From assembly GCF_025685575.1 (NCBI RefSeq), contig NZ_JAGSYD010000001.1:127852-191851 (forward strand): a stretch of DNA of 64,000 bases, in the 5' to 3' direction. Source of the stretch: Granulicella cerasi. Its GTDB lineage: Bacteria; Acidobacteriota; Terriglobia; Terriglobales; Acidobacteriaceae. The notes under the pieces are model-generated. The model ran no database searches. It saw only the letters and a program-made list of their open reading frames with translations, and was not told the origin of the DNA. The translations under genes were made by a program, and so were the position numbers. Shown one piece after another: positions 19,601 through 28,023 of this stretch; the stretch's first letter is position 1, and each line of letters begins with the position of its first letter.

Positions 19601-20869
19601 TTACTTACCCAGCTCAACCGAGCGCCGTTCGCGCCCCACAAACACCATCAGAATGGCCAGCGCAAAGACCGCCGCCGCCGTCATCGCCATCGAGGTCGCG
19701 TAGCTGCGGCCCTTCGTGGCAAACGCCGCCTCAAACACCGTGACCGCGCCCGAAAGCGCCACACCGATCTGGTTGCCCAGCCCGGGCAACGTGCCGCGCA
19801 CGCTGTCCGGGCTCAGCTCCGCCACATGCGCCGGCACCACTCCCCACGCGCCCTGCACACAGAACTGCATCAGCACCGCGCCCAGCACCAGCAGCGGCAG
19901 CGTGTGCGCATGCGACCACAGCGGCACCATCACGATGCCGCCGACCAGCGCGCCAATCATCGCGCGCTTGCGGCCCACGCGGTCCGAAATCCAACCGATC
20001 GACAGCCCGCCGAGAATCGCGCCCACCATCGAAATCGCCGAGAGCGCCGCCTTTTGCTTGCCCACGATGCCCCAGTCCTTCTCGAGGAAGGTCGGGTACA
20101 TGTCCTGCGTGCCGTGCGAGCTCATGTGCATCGCCATCATGAAGAGCGTGAAGTAGACCAGCAGCTTCCAGTGCGAAGCCACCGCACGGCCCAGATCGCC
20201 GAAGCTCCCCGAGCGGTTCTGCTGCCACGTCTTCGACTCCTTCACCCGCAGCGCCACAAAGAGCGCCGAGGCCAGCGCCGGGAGGCTGCCCACAAAAAAC
20301 AGTGGACGCCAGCCATGCGTCTGCGGCAGGAAGAAGTACGCCGCCGCCGCGAGCAGGAAGCCGATGGCATAGCCCTGCTGCAGCAGGCCGCTCAGCACGC
20401 CGCGATAGCGCGTCGGCACCTTCTCCATCGCCAGCGAGACGCCGATGCCCCACTGCCCGCCCATCACCACACCGAAGAGCGCGCGGATGACGATGAACTG
20501 CGTAAACGTATGCGCGAAGCCGGTCATCATCTCCACCACCGAGAAGAGGCAGAGGTTGATGACCAGCGGCAGCTTGCGGCCATAGCGGTCCGAGATGCCG
20601 CCGAAGAGGAACGCGCCAATCGGACGGAGCAGCAGCGTGGCCGACGAGGCCATGATCATGTGCTTCACGTCCTGGTGGAACTCGCGGCCGATCGCCGTGA
20701 GCGAAAGCACCACTAAAAAGAAGTCGAAGGCGTCGAGCGTCCAGCCAGAGAGGCCGGCTAGAAAGGCTCCGAACCACGGCTCCGGCTTCACAGCGGTCGT
20801 GGCATGAACGTCAGTCGGCAGCGTCGAGGGCGACACAAGAGTAGGTTCGGAAGAAGCGGTCACAGGCAC
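19601..20869 (-). CDS. MFS importer, sugar/organic-acid SHS (NanT/lactate)-like
   Basis: Inner-membrane proton-coupled importer of 422 residues with about 12 transmembrane helices. GLSGWTLDAFDFFLVVLSL in helix 1 resembles the NanT (sialate) and Jen1-like lactate transporters. The MFS loop motifs GGISDRYGRK (loop 2-3) and IGWISDRVGRKR (loop 8-9) are both intact. The start is GTG at 20869 with GGA about 10 nt upstream. It is the first gene of the leftward unit with the Oar receptor, NHL/Ig protein and alpha/beta-hydrolase. The product imported is therefore probably a small acid or sugar acid liberated outside the inner membrane; this is inference from family and context. Confidence 0.8.
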   Translation of the reverse strand: MPVTASSEPTLVSPSTLPTDVHATTAVKPEPWFGAFLAGLSGWTLDAFDFFLVVLSLTAIGREFHQDVKHMIMASSATLLLRPIGAFLFGGISDRYGRKLPLVINLCLFSVVEMMTGFAHTFTQFIVIRALFGVVMGGQWGIGVSLAMEKVPTRYRGVLSGLLQQGYAIGFLLAAAAYFFLPQTHGWRPLFFVGSLPALASALFVALRVKESKTWQQNRSGSFGDLGRAVASHWKLLVYFTLFMMAMHMSSHGTQDMYPTFLEKDWGIVGKQKAALSAISMVGAILGGLSIGWISDRVGRKRAMIGALVGGIVMVPLWSHAHTLPLLVLGAVLMQFCVQGAWGVVPAHVAELSPDSVRGTLPGLGNQIGVALSGAVTVFEAAFATKGRSYATSMAMTAAAVFALAILMVFVGRERRSVELGK

Positions 20870-21073
20870 AGGCGTCGATCCTTTTCGTTCTTGCCTGCGG
20901 CCGATAAACGGAGCAGCAAGGAAACTGGCGAATCCTAGGAGCGACGCGAAACAACTGTCTCAAAAGAGTTCCGAAGAAAAAATAAATGCTGATTCTAGGT
21001 GACTTATGACCATTCGGCCAGTCCTCTCACCCACTTCGCGGCTGTTTCGAGTCGCCGCGAACAGACGCCCAGC

Positions 21074-21161
21074 ATCTCGCCTCACCACGAACAGGCGCCC
21101 AAATCTCGCCTCACCACGAACGGGTGCCAAAATCTCGCCACACCACGGACGGGTGCCCCAC
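21074..21161. repeat. Three tandem copies of a 29-30-nt unit
   Basis: Units start at 21074, 21103 and 21132, each beginning ATCTCGCC and containing CACCACG and a GGYGCC element. A fourth truncated start (ATCTCG) occurs at 21162, where the 42-bp element takes over. There are no spacers between units, so it is not a CRISPR array. Confidence 0.75.
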
Positions 21162-21191
21162 ATCTCGATTTTTGAGATGTGGGTTTGCAGG
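21150..21191 (-). repeat. REP-like 42-bp palindromic element, copy 1
   Basis: Contains a perfect 10-bp hairpin, CCCACATCTC (21157-21166) and GAGATGTGGG (21174-21183), with a 7-nt loop. The first 16 bp (CGGGTGCCCCACATCT) recur in inverted orientation at 21242-21257. A diverged whole copy lies at 36384-36426 in the opposite orientation. The pattern resembles dispersed REP-type elements. Confidence 0.65.
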
Positions 21192-21390
21192 ATGCGTCGG
21201 ACAGACAGGCATTCCCGCTCTCCCATATCTGCATGAAGCGCAGATGTGGGGCACCCGGCTATCTCGCCGCGCTCAGAATGACCAATGGAGAGAGGAAGAA
21301 CTCGGAACTCACAACTCGTAGCTCACAACTCAAATCCCAAAACCGGGAGCTGAATCACTGAGAGCTGGCTGCTACCCGGAAACGAACCGC

Positions 21391-23379
21391 CTACTTCAGC
21401 CGACCCGCCAGCGCCGCGAACCCCGGCTCGCCGCGCAGAGCGTCGAGCGTCGGGTCTACCCGCAGGTACACCATCGAGGTCGAGTGGTCGTCGGCAGCTC
21501 GCGAAAGCTCCGCCATCGCCTCCGCCTTGCGACCGAGGCCGATCAGCACCAGCGCGCGGCTGATGGGTGGCACATACGAGCCCTCCCCGCGCGTGCGAAG
21601 GTCAGCTAACACCTTCTCCGCAGAGGACTTATCGCCCGAAGCCGCCAACGCGTCTCCCAGCAGGCCCTCGACGTAGGGGTCAGGATGAGCGTCCACCGCG
21701 AGTGCCTTGCGGAACTCCGCCACAGCCAGCGTTGGGCTGCCGCCGGTCAACTCCACCATGCCCAGCCGTGTGTGCGCGCGGACGAAGTTGGGGTCCATCT
21801 CCAGCACCTTGCCGAGCTCCTGCCGGGCAGCGGCGTTGTCGCGCGAAAGGTACTCGATCCAACCCACGTTCGTGCCGATGATCAACGAAAGCGGGTCGAG
21901 CTTCTGCGCCAGTCGCACCTCATAGAGCGCCTGCGGAAACCGCCCCATCGCCGCCAGGTCCAGCGCGTACCAGTGGTGCGCCGTCGCGTAGTTCGGGTTC
22001 AGCTCCATTGATTTGGCGAACTCGCGCTCTGCCCCGGTCAGGTTCCAGTCTGTGAAGAAGAGGATCATGCCGAGCGACGCGTGCGGCTCGGCAAGTTTGG
22101 GGTCAAGCTGGATCGCCGACAGCGCCGCCGACCGGGCGTCCGCGTTGGCCTGCGACCCCGGTTCCACCGAAAAACTCGCTAAAAGCGCGTAAGAGTCCGC
22201 CAAACCGCTGTAAGCCGGGGCAAAGTTCGGATCGGCGTCGATCGCCTGGCGAAAGAGTCCGGTCGCGCGGTGCAGGCCGTCGGGGGTGCGGAGGTTCCAG
22301 AAGTAGCGCCCCCGCTGATAGAGCTGCCACGCCGGGTTGTTCGCCTGCGCGCGCGCCGTGTCCGGCGTGGGCTCGGCCTTCGGAGGAGCCGTGGTCCCGA
22401 GATGATGCAGCTCATGCGCCACCGCCGCGCCAGCCAGCGACTCGGTCTCCGCCAGCGAAGCGCCGCGGAAGCTGTCCTGCCACAACGTCAACCCGTCGCG
22501 TGTGCGGATCAACCGCAGCCGCAACCTATATTGAGGGCCATCCGCCGAAACCGTTCCGGCAAGCACAGCATCCACCGACTGCTCGCGCCCGGCGGCGACC
22601 GCATCGGGCGCTCCCGGCACGGAGTACCGGAGCACCGCCGAGGTCGGTCGCACGATCAGCTGCCCTTCCAACCGCTGCACCAACGCGTCCGTCACGCCCA
22701 GGCGAGCGATCTCATCCGGCCCACGGCCGTCGCTCGACACCGGCAGCACCGCCAGCGATCGCAGCGGCGTACGCGGCGCCAGGAGCCACCAGGCCCCGCC
22801 CGCAAGCCCTGCTAAAAGAAACACATAGGTGATCAGCAGAGGCCAGCGCAGCTCTGAGCGCGCGGGAACGACCGCAGCGGGCGGAACCGTTGGCGCTGCC
22901 GTCTGTTCAGCCGCAAAGGGGTCATGGGCCACCACTTGCGCGACAACCGGCTCTTCTACGGGAGTCGGAGGGGTCTGCGGTCGGCGCGGCGCGCGCTCTT
23001 CCTCGCTCACCTCGGCGACGAAGCGATATCCCTGCCGCGCGACCGTCTGAATCAGCTTCCGCTCCTGCGGGGCCTCGCCGAGGGCGCGACGAAGCGTCGA
23101 CACCGCCACCGTCAGGTTCGACTCTTCGACGAACGAGCCCTCCCACACCTGCGCCAGCAGCTCTTCCTTCGTCCAAAGCTCGCCGGGCCGGCTGACCAGG
23201 CAAACCAGCAGATCAAACGCGCGCCCCGGCAGCGTGACCTGCTGCCCTTCGCGGAGCAGCAGCCGATTCGCCGGGTCCAGCACGAAGCCTGCAAAGACGA
23301 AGACACGCCGAGCGCCTGCGTCCGGGGCCGGTTGTGGCCCCCGCGCGTCGCTTCGGTTCGTGTCAGAAATCTCGATCAT
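21391..23379 (-). CDS. CadC-like winged-helix membrane protein with TPR domain
   Basis: Membrane-anchored putative transcription factor of 662 residues. The OmpR/CadC-type winged helix covers about residues 28-122 (LPGRAFDLLVCLVSRPGELWTKEELL, ending IQTVARQGYRFVAEV). A Pro-rich linker leads to one transmembrane helix at about 180-201, then a TolB-like segment (LAVLPVSSDGRG) and a series of TPR repeats from about 360 to the end (for example ANADARSAALSAIQLDPKLAEPHASLGM). This layout is common in Acidobacteriota. The TPR part is expected to be extracytoplasmic and sense a protein or envelope signal. It is divergent from a MacB-like permease gene, which may be a target. Its start at 23379 leaves 170 nt between the genes. 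Confidence 0.85.
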   Translation of the reverse strand: MIEISDTNRSDARGPQPAPDAGARRVFVFAGFVLDPANRLLLREGQQVTLPGRAFDLLVCLVSRPGELWTKEELLAQVWEGSFVEESNLTVAVSTLRRALGEAPQERKLIQTVARQGYRFVAEVSEEERAPRRPQTPPTPVEEPVVAQVVAHDPFAAEQTAAPTVPPAAVVPARSELRWPLLITYVFLLAGLAGGAWWLLAPRTPLRSLAVLPVSSDGRGPDEIARLGVTDALVQRLEGQLIVRPTSAVLRYSVPGAPDAVAAGREQSVDAVLAGTVSADGPQYRLRLRLIRTRDGLTLWQDSFRGASLAETESLAGAAVAHELHHLGTTAPPKAEPTPDTARAQANNPAWQLYQRGRYFWNLRTPDGLHRATGLFRQAIDADPNFAPAYSGLADSYALLASFSVEPGSQANADARSAALSAIQLDPKLAEPHASLGMILFFTDWNLTGAEREFAKSMELNPNYATAHHWYALDLAAMGRFPQALYEVRLAQKLDPLSLIIGTNVGWIEYLSRDNAAARQELGKVLEMDPNFVRAHTRLGMVELTGGSPTLAVAEFRKALAVDAHPDPYVEGLLGDALAASGDKSSAEKVLADLRTRGEGSYVPPISRALVLIGLGRKAEAMAELSRAADDHSTSMVYLRVDPTLDALRGEPGFAALAGRLK

Positions 23380-23549
23380 CGGTGCACCAATCTACCATGC
23401 GCCACACAGCGCTGGCAGCAGGCTTGCGGGCGCGAACCACGCGGGTTTCGCGCACATCCGCCGCTGCGCTGCGAGAAACTTTCCGCGACCACAGGCCCTC
23501 CTCTCGCATCTATCGGCAAGAGCCTGCGATACTGTTCTCTGCACACGAA

Positions 23550-24812
23550 ATGCCGCCCGTCACCGACACCTTCGAACGTACCCTTGCCAGCGCACGCACC
23601 ACCGTCGCCTTCCGCGAGACGCTGCGACTTGCGTATGACAGCTTTCTCGCCAGCAAGGTCCGCTTCCTGCTGACGATGCTCGGCATGGTCATCGGCTCGG
23701 CCTCGGTCATTCTCGTGGCGACGCTCGGCCTTACCGGTCGGCAGTACGCGCTGAACATGATCGCCTCCATCGGCCCGAACATGGTGGAGATGCAGTACAA
23801 CGGCGGCACCGTCGCCGGCCCGAACAACGTGGCCACGCCCGACCTGATGACCCGCGAAGATATGACTGCGGTGCTCGATCAGGTGCCGGGCATCACGGCC
23901 AGCTCGCCGATGCTTGAGATCCACGATCGCGTCTCGCTCGGCAACGGCCTCGCGCAAGACGCGATGCTGCTCGGCGTCAGCTCTCAGTACAAAGAGGTAC
24001 GGAACCTCAAGACCATCTCCGGCCGCTTCTTCGACGATCAGGACGAGGCCACGCACGCCAAGGTCGCCGTCATCGTGAAGTCGCTCGCCGAGAAGATGTA
24101 CGGTTCGTCGAGCGCGGCCATCGGCCACACCATCACCTTCTCGGGCATCCCCTTCACCATCATCGGGGTCTTCAAGGAAAGCATCGAAACCTTCGGCATG
24201 AGCGAAGTTTCGGACTCCACCATCCTGATTCCCTACGCCGTCGCGCGCTACTTCACCGGCACCGACACGCTGAAGCAGATCTTCTTCTCCGTGCCGAACG
24301 CGTCGGACGTCGAGCCGGCCGCGAACAAGATTCTGAGCGTCATCAAGAAGCGCCATCGCCCCACCTCGGTCTACGTCGCGTTTACGCTGACGCAGGTGCT
24401 CACCGTCATGGGCAGCATCGCCACCATGCTGACGATCGTGCTGACGCTCGCCTCGGCGATCACGCTGGTCGTCTCGGGCGTGGGCATCATGAACTCCATG
24501 CTGGCGAACGTGCAGTCGCGCATCCGCGAAATCGGCATCCGCAAGGCGCTCGGCGCGACCTCGAACGAAATCCGCCTGCAGTTCCTCACGGAAAGCATCT
24601 TCATGTCGCTGGCGGGCGGCGTGGTGGGCACGGTGATCGGCCTCGCGCTTCCGCTGAGCGTCGGCTTGCTCACGGACTACACGATTCCGCAGTCGCCCTG
24701 GCCTGCGGTCATCGCTCTCTGCACGAGCATTCTGGTCGGCGTTATCTTCGGCACCCTGCCCGCCGAGCGCGCTGCCCGTCTGGACCCGGTAACCACGCTC
24801 AAGTACGAGTAA
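23550..24812 (+). CDS. MacB-type ABC transporter permease
   Basis: Inner-membrane permease of 420 residues in the MacB/FtsX-like family. Transmembrane helix 1 lies near residues 30-55 (FLLTMLGMVIGSASVILVATLG), a large periplasmic domain spans about residues 60-270, and three C-terminal helices follow. The FtsX-family block SRIREIGIRKALGATSNEIRLQFLTES is intact. Start ATG 23550 is chosen because the frame upstream overlaps the divergent winged-helix gene. No ATPase (MacB NBD) or MacA adaptor gene adjoins it, so the energising subunit must be elsewhere. Likely roles are lipoprotein, peptide or drug efflux or envelope signalling; substrate unknown. Confidence 0.82.
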   Translation: MPPVTDTFERTLASARTTVAFRETLRLAYDSFLASKVRFLLTMLGMVIGSASVILVATLGLTGRQYALNMIASIGPNMVEMQYNGGTVAGPNNVATPDLMTREDMTAVLDQVPGITASSPMLEIHDRVSLGNGLAQDAMLLGVSSQYKEVRNLKTISGRFFDDQDEATHAKVAVIVKSLAEKMYGSSSAAIGHTITFSGIPFTIIGVFKESIETFGMSEVSDSTILIPYAVARYFTGTDTLKQIFFSVPNASDVEPAANKILSVIKKRHRPTSVYVAFTLTQVLTVMGSIATMLTIVLTLASAITLVVSGVGIMNSMLANVQSRIREIGIRKALGATSNEIRLQFLTESIFMSLAGGVVGTVIGLALPLSVGLLTDYTIPQSPWPAVIALCTSILVGVIFGTLPAERAARLDPVTTLKYE

Positions 24813-24955
24813 GCGGCGACAGGGCACAGGAACGATAAGACACCTGTTGGAAGTAAGCGAACTTGATTCCCGGTCGAAAAGCTCCACTCCTGTAGACTGT
24901 TTGCAGGCAACGGCGCTCCCAAATCCGCCCAAGCCGCTGGACACTTTTTTCTCCC

Positions 24956-26008
24956 ATGCGCAAATTTCTTCGCACCACCTCGGTCGTCCTCGTTACTTCG
25001 CTCGCTCTCTTTGCCGGATGCAAGAAGGGCCCCAGCGACGGTGTTGTCGCTACGGTGAATGGCAAGCCCATCCTGCAGACCGACATGGATAAGATCTACG
25101 ACGCGCAGCTTGCGTCGAACCCGCAGCAGCAGAACCCCTCCGCCGATCAGGCTGAGTCGCTGAAGCTGAACATTCTGCACGAGCTCATCGTTGAAGAGAT
25201 CGTCGAGCAGCGCGCGGCGAAGCTGAACCTCACCGCGACGGATGCTGAAGTCGACGCGAAGCTTGCGGAGATGAAGGCCCCTTACACCGAGGAGCAGTTC
25301 CAGGCGCGCCTCAAGGCCTCCAACCGTACGCTCGACGACGTGAAGCATGACCTGCGTCGCTCGCTCACCATCGACAAGCTGCTGAACAAGGAGATCAACT
25401 CCAAGATCACAGTGACCGACGGCGAGGTTTCGACCTACTATGCCGCGCACAAGGCCGAGTACAACCTGCTCGAGAACCAGTACCACCTCGCACAGATCCA
25501 GGTGACCGCACAGGGCGCAGCGCAGAGCGGCAACCTGCAGAACTCGAAGGCCTCGAGCGAAGACGAAGCACGTCGTAAGATTCAGGCGATCAAGACGCGC
25601 ATCGATGCCGGTGAAGACTTCGGCTCGCTGGCGGTCAACTTCTCCGAGCGCCCCGACACCGCGCCCAACGGCGGCGACATGGGCTTCGTTCCCGAGTCGC
25701 AGATGAAGGGCGACCCCGCGACCTACAACGCGATCATGAAGCTGAAGGCCGGCGAGACCACCGAGATCCTCACGATGCTCGATGCGAAGTCGATGAAGCC
25801 CGCAGGCTACGCGATCTACAAGCTGATTGCGAAGGAGTCCGCAGGTCAGCGCGAACTCGGAGACCCGCGTGTGCAGCAGGCCATCCGCCAGCAGCTTCAC
25901 GACTCGCGCTCGCAGCTGCTGAAGAGCGCTTACTTTGAAATGCTCCGCGACCAGTCGAAGGTGCAGAACTTCTACGCCGAGCAGGTCTTCAAGGACACAG
26001 CCAAGTAA
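24956..26008 (+). CDS. PpiC/SurA-like peptidyl-prolyl isomerase lipoprotein
   Basis: Periplasmic folding factor of 350 residues. The signal sequence ends in lipobox LFAGC (Cys21), so it is probably lipid-anchored. A SurA N-terminal domain (about residues 30-160, VNGKPILQTDMDKIYD, LKLNILHELIVEEIV) is followed by a parvulin domain (about 170-310) with YHLAQIQV, DFGSLAVNFSERPDTAPNGGDMGFV and a closing VQQAIRQQLHDSRSQLL helix. The family catalyses proline isomerisation and chaperones outer-membrane proteins, fitting an organism with many large Oar barrels. A strong terminator follows 18 nt after the stop. It is probably monocistronic. Confidence 0.88.
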   Translation: MRKFLRTTSVVLVTSLALFAGCKKGPSDGVVATVNGKPILQTDMDKIYDAQLASNPQQQNPSADQAESLKLNILHELIVEEIVEQRAAKLNLTATDAEVDAKLAEMKAPYTEEQFQARLKASNRTLDDVKHDLRRSLTIDKLLNKEINSKITVTDGEVSTYYAAHKAEYNLLENQYHLAQIQVTAQGAAQSGNLQNSKASSEDEARRKIQAIKTRIDAGEDFGSLAVNFSERPDTAPNGGDMGFVPESQMKGDPATYNAIMKLKAGETTEILTMLDAKSMKPAGYAIYKLIAKESAGQRELGDPRVQQAIRQQLHDSRSQLLKSAYFEMLRDQSKVQNFYAEQVFKDTAK

Positions 26009-26026
26009 GCAAGCACCACCCACATC

Positions 26027-26060
26027 AAGAAGCCCGGCGATCTCCGCCGGGCTTCTTCTA
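26027..26060 (+). terminator. Rho-independent terminator after ppiC-like gene
   Basis: Perfect 13-bp arms (AAGAAGCCCGGCG at 26027-26039 and its complement at 26045-26057) around a 5-nt loop. It can serve both the rightward PpiC gene and the leftward-converging antiporter gene. Confidence 0.88.
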
Positions 26061-26126
26061 TTGGCTGTGCCTGTTGTCTAGCATCCTTGCTACGTGTGGC
26101 TCTTCATCGAGAGTGTGCACCAAGCG

Positions 26127-27392
26127 TTATGCAGGCGCGCCAGCCACAGAGTCCGCCTCGACAGCAGCTTCGCTGCTGCCGTGACGAACGCCGATGTGCA
26201 GCAGGTTCAGAAGAGGCGTCGTGCACATCGTGGTGATCAGCGCCATCAGCACCAGCATGGTGAACAGCGTCGGCGAAAACGCGCCTGCGTTGTAGGCGAT
26301 GTTGAGCACAACCAACTCCACCAGGCCGCGCGTGTTCAGCAGCGCGCCCAGACCCAGCGAGCTGCGCCAGTCCTCGCCGGACCAGCGTGCGGCCAGCACC
26401 GCGCCGCCGATCTTGCCGCCGATCGCCGCTGCAAGAATCAGCAACGCCCACGACCAGGTGTTCCACGAGTTCAGCAGATCGAGTCGCGTCTTCAGGCCCG
26501 TGATGGCGAAGAACAGCGGCAGCAGCAGCGCGGAAGTGAGCATCTCGATCTTCTCGCGCGTCGCCGTCTGCCACTCCTTCAGGCGCGGGAAGCAGACACC
26601 TGCGACGAAAGCACCGAAGAGCGGATGCACGCCGGCCCAGTCCGTCAGCGCAGAAGAGAGCAGCAGGCAGGCAATCGCCAGCACGAAGATTTCATACGTC
26701 AGCTCGCGCTTCTTCATGCGCTTCACGATCCAGCCACAGAGCGGCCGCACGATCGCAAACATGAAGACGAGATACGCGATGAGGCTCGCAAACCGCACCC
26801 ACAGCGGGGTTCCCGTCTGCTTGGTGTTCATCAGTGTCAGCGTGACGGCGAGCAGCATCCACGCCACCACATCGTCGAACGCGGCGCAGAGAATCGCCGT
26901 CGTGCCCAGCGGCGTCGTCGTCAGCTTGCGTTCGTCGAGAATGCGCGCCAGCACCGGGAACGCGGTGATGCTCATGGCGATGCCGAGGAAAAGGATGAAC
27001 GGCCAGCGATGCACCGTCGGCGGCGCAAAGCGCGTCTTCAGCGGATGCGCCAACAATACCGCCGCCAGGAACGGCATCAGGATGCTCGTGAGGCTCGTCG
27101 CAAAGGCTACGCCCTTCTGCTGACGAAGATGCTTCGTGTCCAGCTCAAGCCCGACCAGGAAGAGATAGAGCACCAGCCCGATGTTCGAGAGGATCTCCAA
27201 CGCATGAAGCGAGACTGCGGGGAACAACGCCGCTGCCAGCCCGGGAAATAGATGTCCCAGCACCGACGGTCCCAGCACAATGCCGCCGATGATCTCTCCG
27301 ATTACGCGTGACTGGCCAAAGCGGTTCGCTAGCTTGCCGAACAACATCGTAACGACCAGGATCACAGCCATTTGCAGAAGGGTGAGAAACAA
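26127..27392 (-). CDS. CPA2-type Na+(K+)/H+ antiporter
   Basis: Inner-membrane cation:proton antiporter of 421 residues with about 12-13 helices, KefB/NapA-like membrane domain only, without a C-terminal TrkA-N domain. The key ion-binding segment is CAAFDDVVAW, carrying the paired Asp, and ARILDERKL follows the conserved MSITAFPVLARIL. The reading frame starts at TTG 27392, which has GAGG 5 nt upstream; the first internal ATG would remove part of helix 1. It is convergent with the PpiC gene. Expected role is pH/cation homeostasis, consistent with an acid-tolerant soil organism, but which cation is exchanged cannot be read from sequence. Confidence 0.83.
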   Translation of the reverse strand: MFLTLLQMAVILVVTMLFGKLANRFGQSRVIGEIIGGIVLGPSVLGHLFPGLAAALFPAVSLHALEILSNIGLVLYLFLVGLELDTKHLRQQKGVAFATSLTSILMPFLAAVLLAHPLKTRFAPPTVHRWPFILFLGIAMSITAFPVLARILDERKLTTTPLGTTAILCAAFDDVVAWMLLAVTLTLMNTKQTGTPLWVRFASLIAYLVFMFAIVRPLCGWIVKRMKKRELTYEIFVLAIACLLLSSALTDWAGVHPLFGAFVAGVCFPRLKEWQTATREKIEMLTSALLLPLFFAITGLKTRLDLLNSWNTWSWALLILAAAIGGKIGGAVLAARWSGEDWRSSLGLGALLNTRGLVELVVLNIAYNAGAFSPTLFTMLVLMALITTMCTTPLLNLLHIGVRHGSSEAAVEADSVAGAPA

Positions 27393-27573
27393 TCAAACCT
27401 CGCAATTTATGGTCCATGCCCTTAGGGGCCCAAAACTCCTTTCAAGGATATAGACGTTAGGGCCGCAGAAGTTTTGCGTCGTGTCACGCCATATCGCGCA
27501 CGCCGCGCCTCACATTCCGCACACGTAATCCCCGATTCCTCCATCGGCGTCTATCGAAGTACTCAATGTCTAA

Positions 27574-27601
27574 GGGCCGGTTTTCGGACCGGCCCATTTT
27601 T
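27574..27601 (+). terminator. Orphan intrinsic terminator upstream of cytochrome gene
   Basis: GGGCCGGT (27574-27581), loop TTTCGG, ACCGGCCC (27588-27595), then ATTTTT. No rightward gene lies upstream within the 253-nt spacer between divergent genes, so it may end a small RNA begun between 27393 and 27570, or shield the cytochrome gene from read-through. Confidence 0.8.
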
Positions 27602-27630
27602 CTGTCTGAGTTTCAGCCTTTTCGCGCTGC

Positions 27631-27636
27631 TACGCT
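27631..27636 (+). promoter_or_regulatory. Candidate -10 box (TACGCT) 9 nt before cytochrome start
   Basis: TACGCT is followed by 9 nt and then ATG 27646, with no Shine-Dalgarno sequence between. Transcription from it would give an almost leaderless mRNA. The same hexamer precedes the start at 63831. Confidence 0.4.
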
Positions 27637-27645
27637 GAATGCAGC

Positions 27646-27999
27646 ATGATTTCTGCACGCATTTTCTCTGCCGCGCTTGGCGCGACGCTGCTCTTCGCTA
27701 CCACCGGCTGCAAGAGCACCCCGCCGCCCAAGCCCATCGAGCAGCTTACGACCGAAGAAGCCCACGGCTACGCGGTCTTCCAGGCGCACTGCGCGCAATG
27801 CCACCGCGATCGCACCGACGGCAAGCTCGTCGGCCCGCCGCTGCTCGGCGTGACGAAGAAGCAGTACCTGCCTTCGGGCGCGCCCGCCAACGACGAACGC
27901 ATGTCCGCGACGATCCTCCACGGCCGCGGCATGATGCCCGCACAGCCGCTCGACGATCAAGAGCTCGCCGACGTGCTCAAGTACCTGCACACGCTCTAA
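27646..27999 (+). CDS. Lipid-anchored c-type cytochrome
   Basis: Small electron carrier of 117 residues. The N-terminal hydrophobic segment ends ATTGC, a near-lipobox that would lipidate Cys22. The haem-binding CAQCH motif is at about residues 49-53 and the distal Met ligand is probably in HGRGMMPAQPL. It has the length of a single-haem class I cytochrome (ELADVLKYLHTL as the last helix). Located outside the cytoplasmic membrane, it likely shuttles electrons within a respiratory chain. Next on the strand is a 124-aa membrane protein after 24 nt, then lipA, though each may have its own promoter. No oxidase subunits are nearby. Confidence 0.85.
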   Translation: MISARIFSAALGATLLFATTGCKSTPPPKPIEQLTTEEAHGYAVFQAHCAQCHRDRTDGKLVGPPLLGVTKKQYLPSGAPANDERMSATILHGRGMMPAQPLDDQELADVLKYLHTL

Positions 28000-28009
28000 G
28001 CCGCGCTTC

Positions 28010-28015
28010 TACAAT
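28010..28015 (+). promoter_or_regulatory. -10 box TACAAT 8 nt before membrane protein start
   Basis: TACAAT, an 8-nt spacer (AGAAATCG) and ATG 28024. The arrangement matches that before lipA base for base in spacing, lacks an SD and implies a leaderless transcript. Confidence 0.5.
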
Positions 28016-28023
28016 AGAAATCG

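Larger units (their letters stand above)
20870..21390. other. 521-nt repeat-rich intergenic region
   Basis: The region separates the MFS-led unit from the downstream end of the winged-helix gene. 20870-21000 should hold the MFS promoter, but no strong -35/-10 pair is seen. 21001-21390 holds a 29-nt tandem repeat, a 42-bp element with an internal 10-bp hairpin, a distant 16-bp inverted repeat (21150-21165 with 21242-21257) and a run of ACTC-rich short repeats (21299-21334). Short open frames here are not convincing genes. Confidence 0.6.

Noticed and set aside
17039-20716. Long plus-strand open frame of 1225 codons
   Set aside because: It is antisense to the Oar receptor and MFS genes, Arg/His-rich with no domain, a typical GC-rich shadow.
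21074-21161. Possible CRISPR array
   Set aside because: Only three units of about 29 nt, head to tail without spacers, and no cas genes.
23376-24944. Minus-strand open frame of 522 codons
   Set aside because: Antisense to the MacB-type permease; His/Arg/Asp-rich with no domain.
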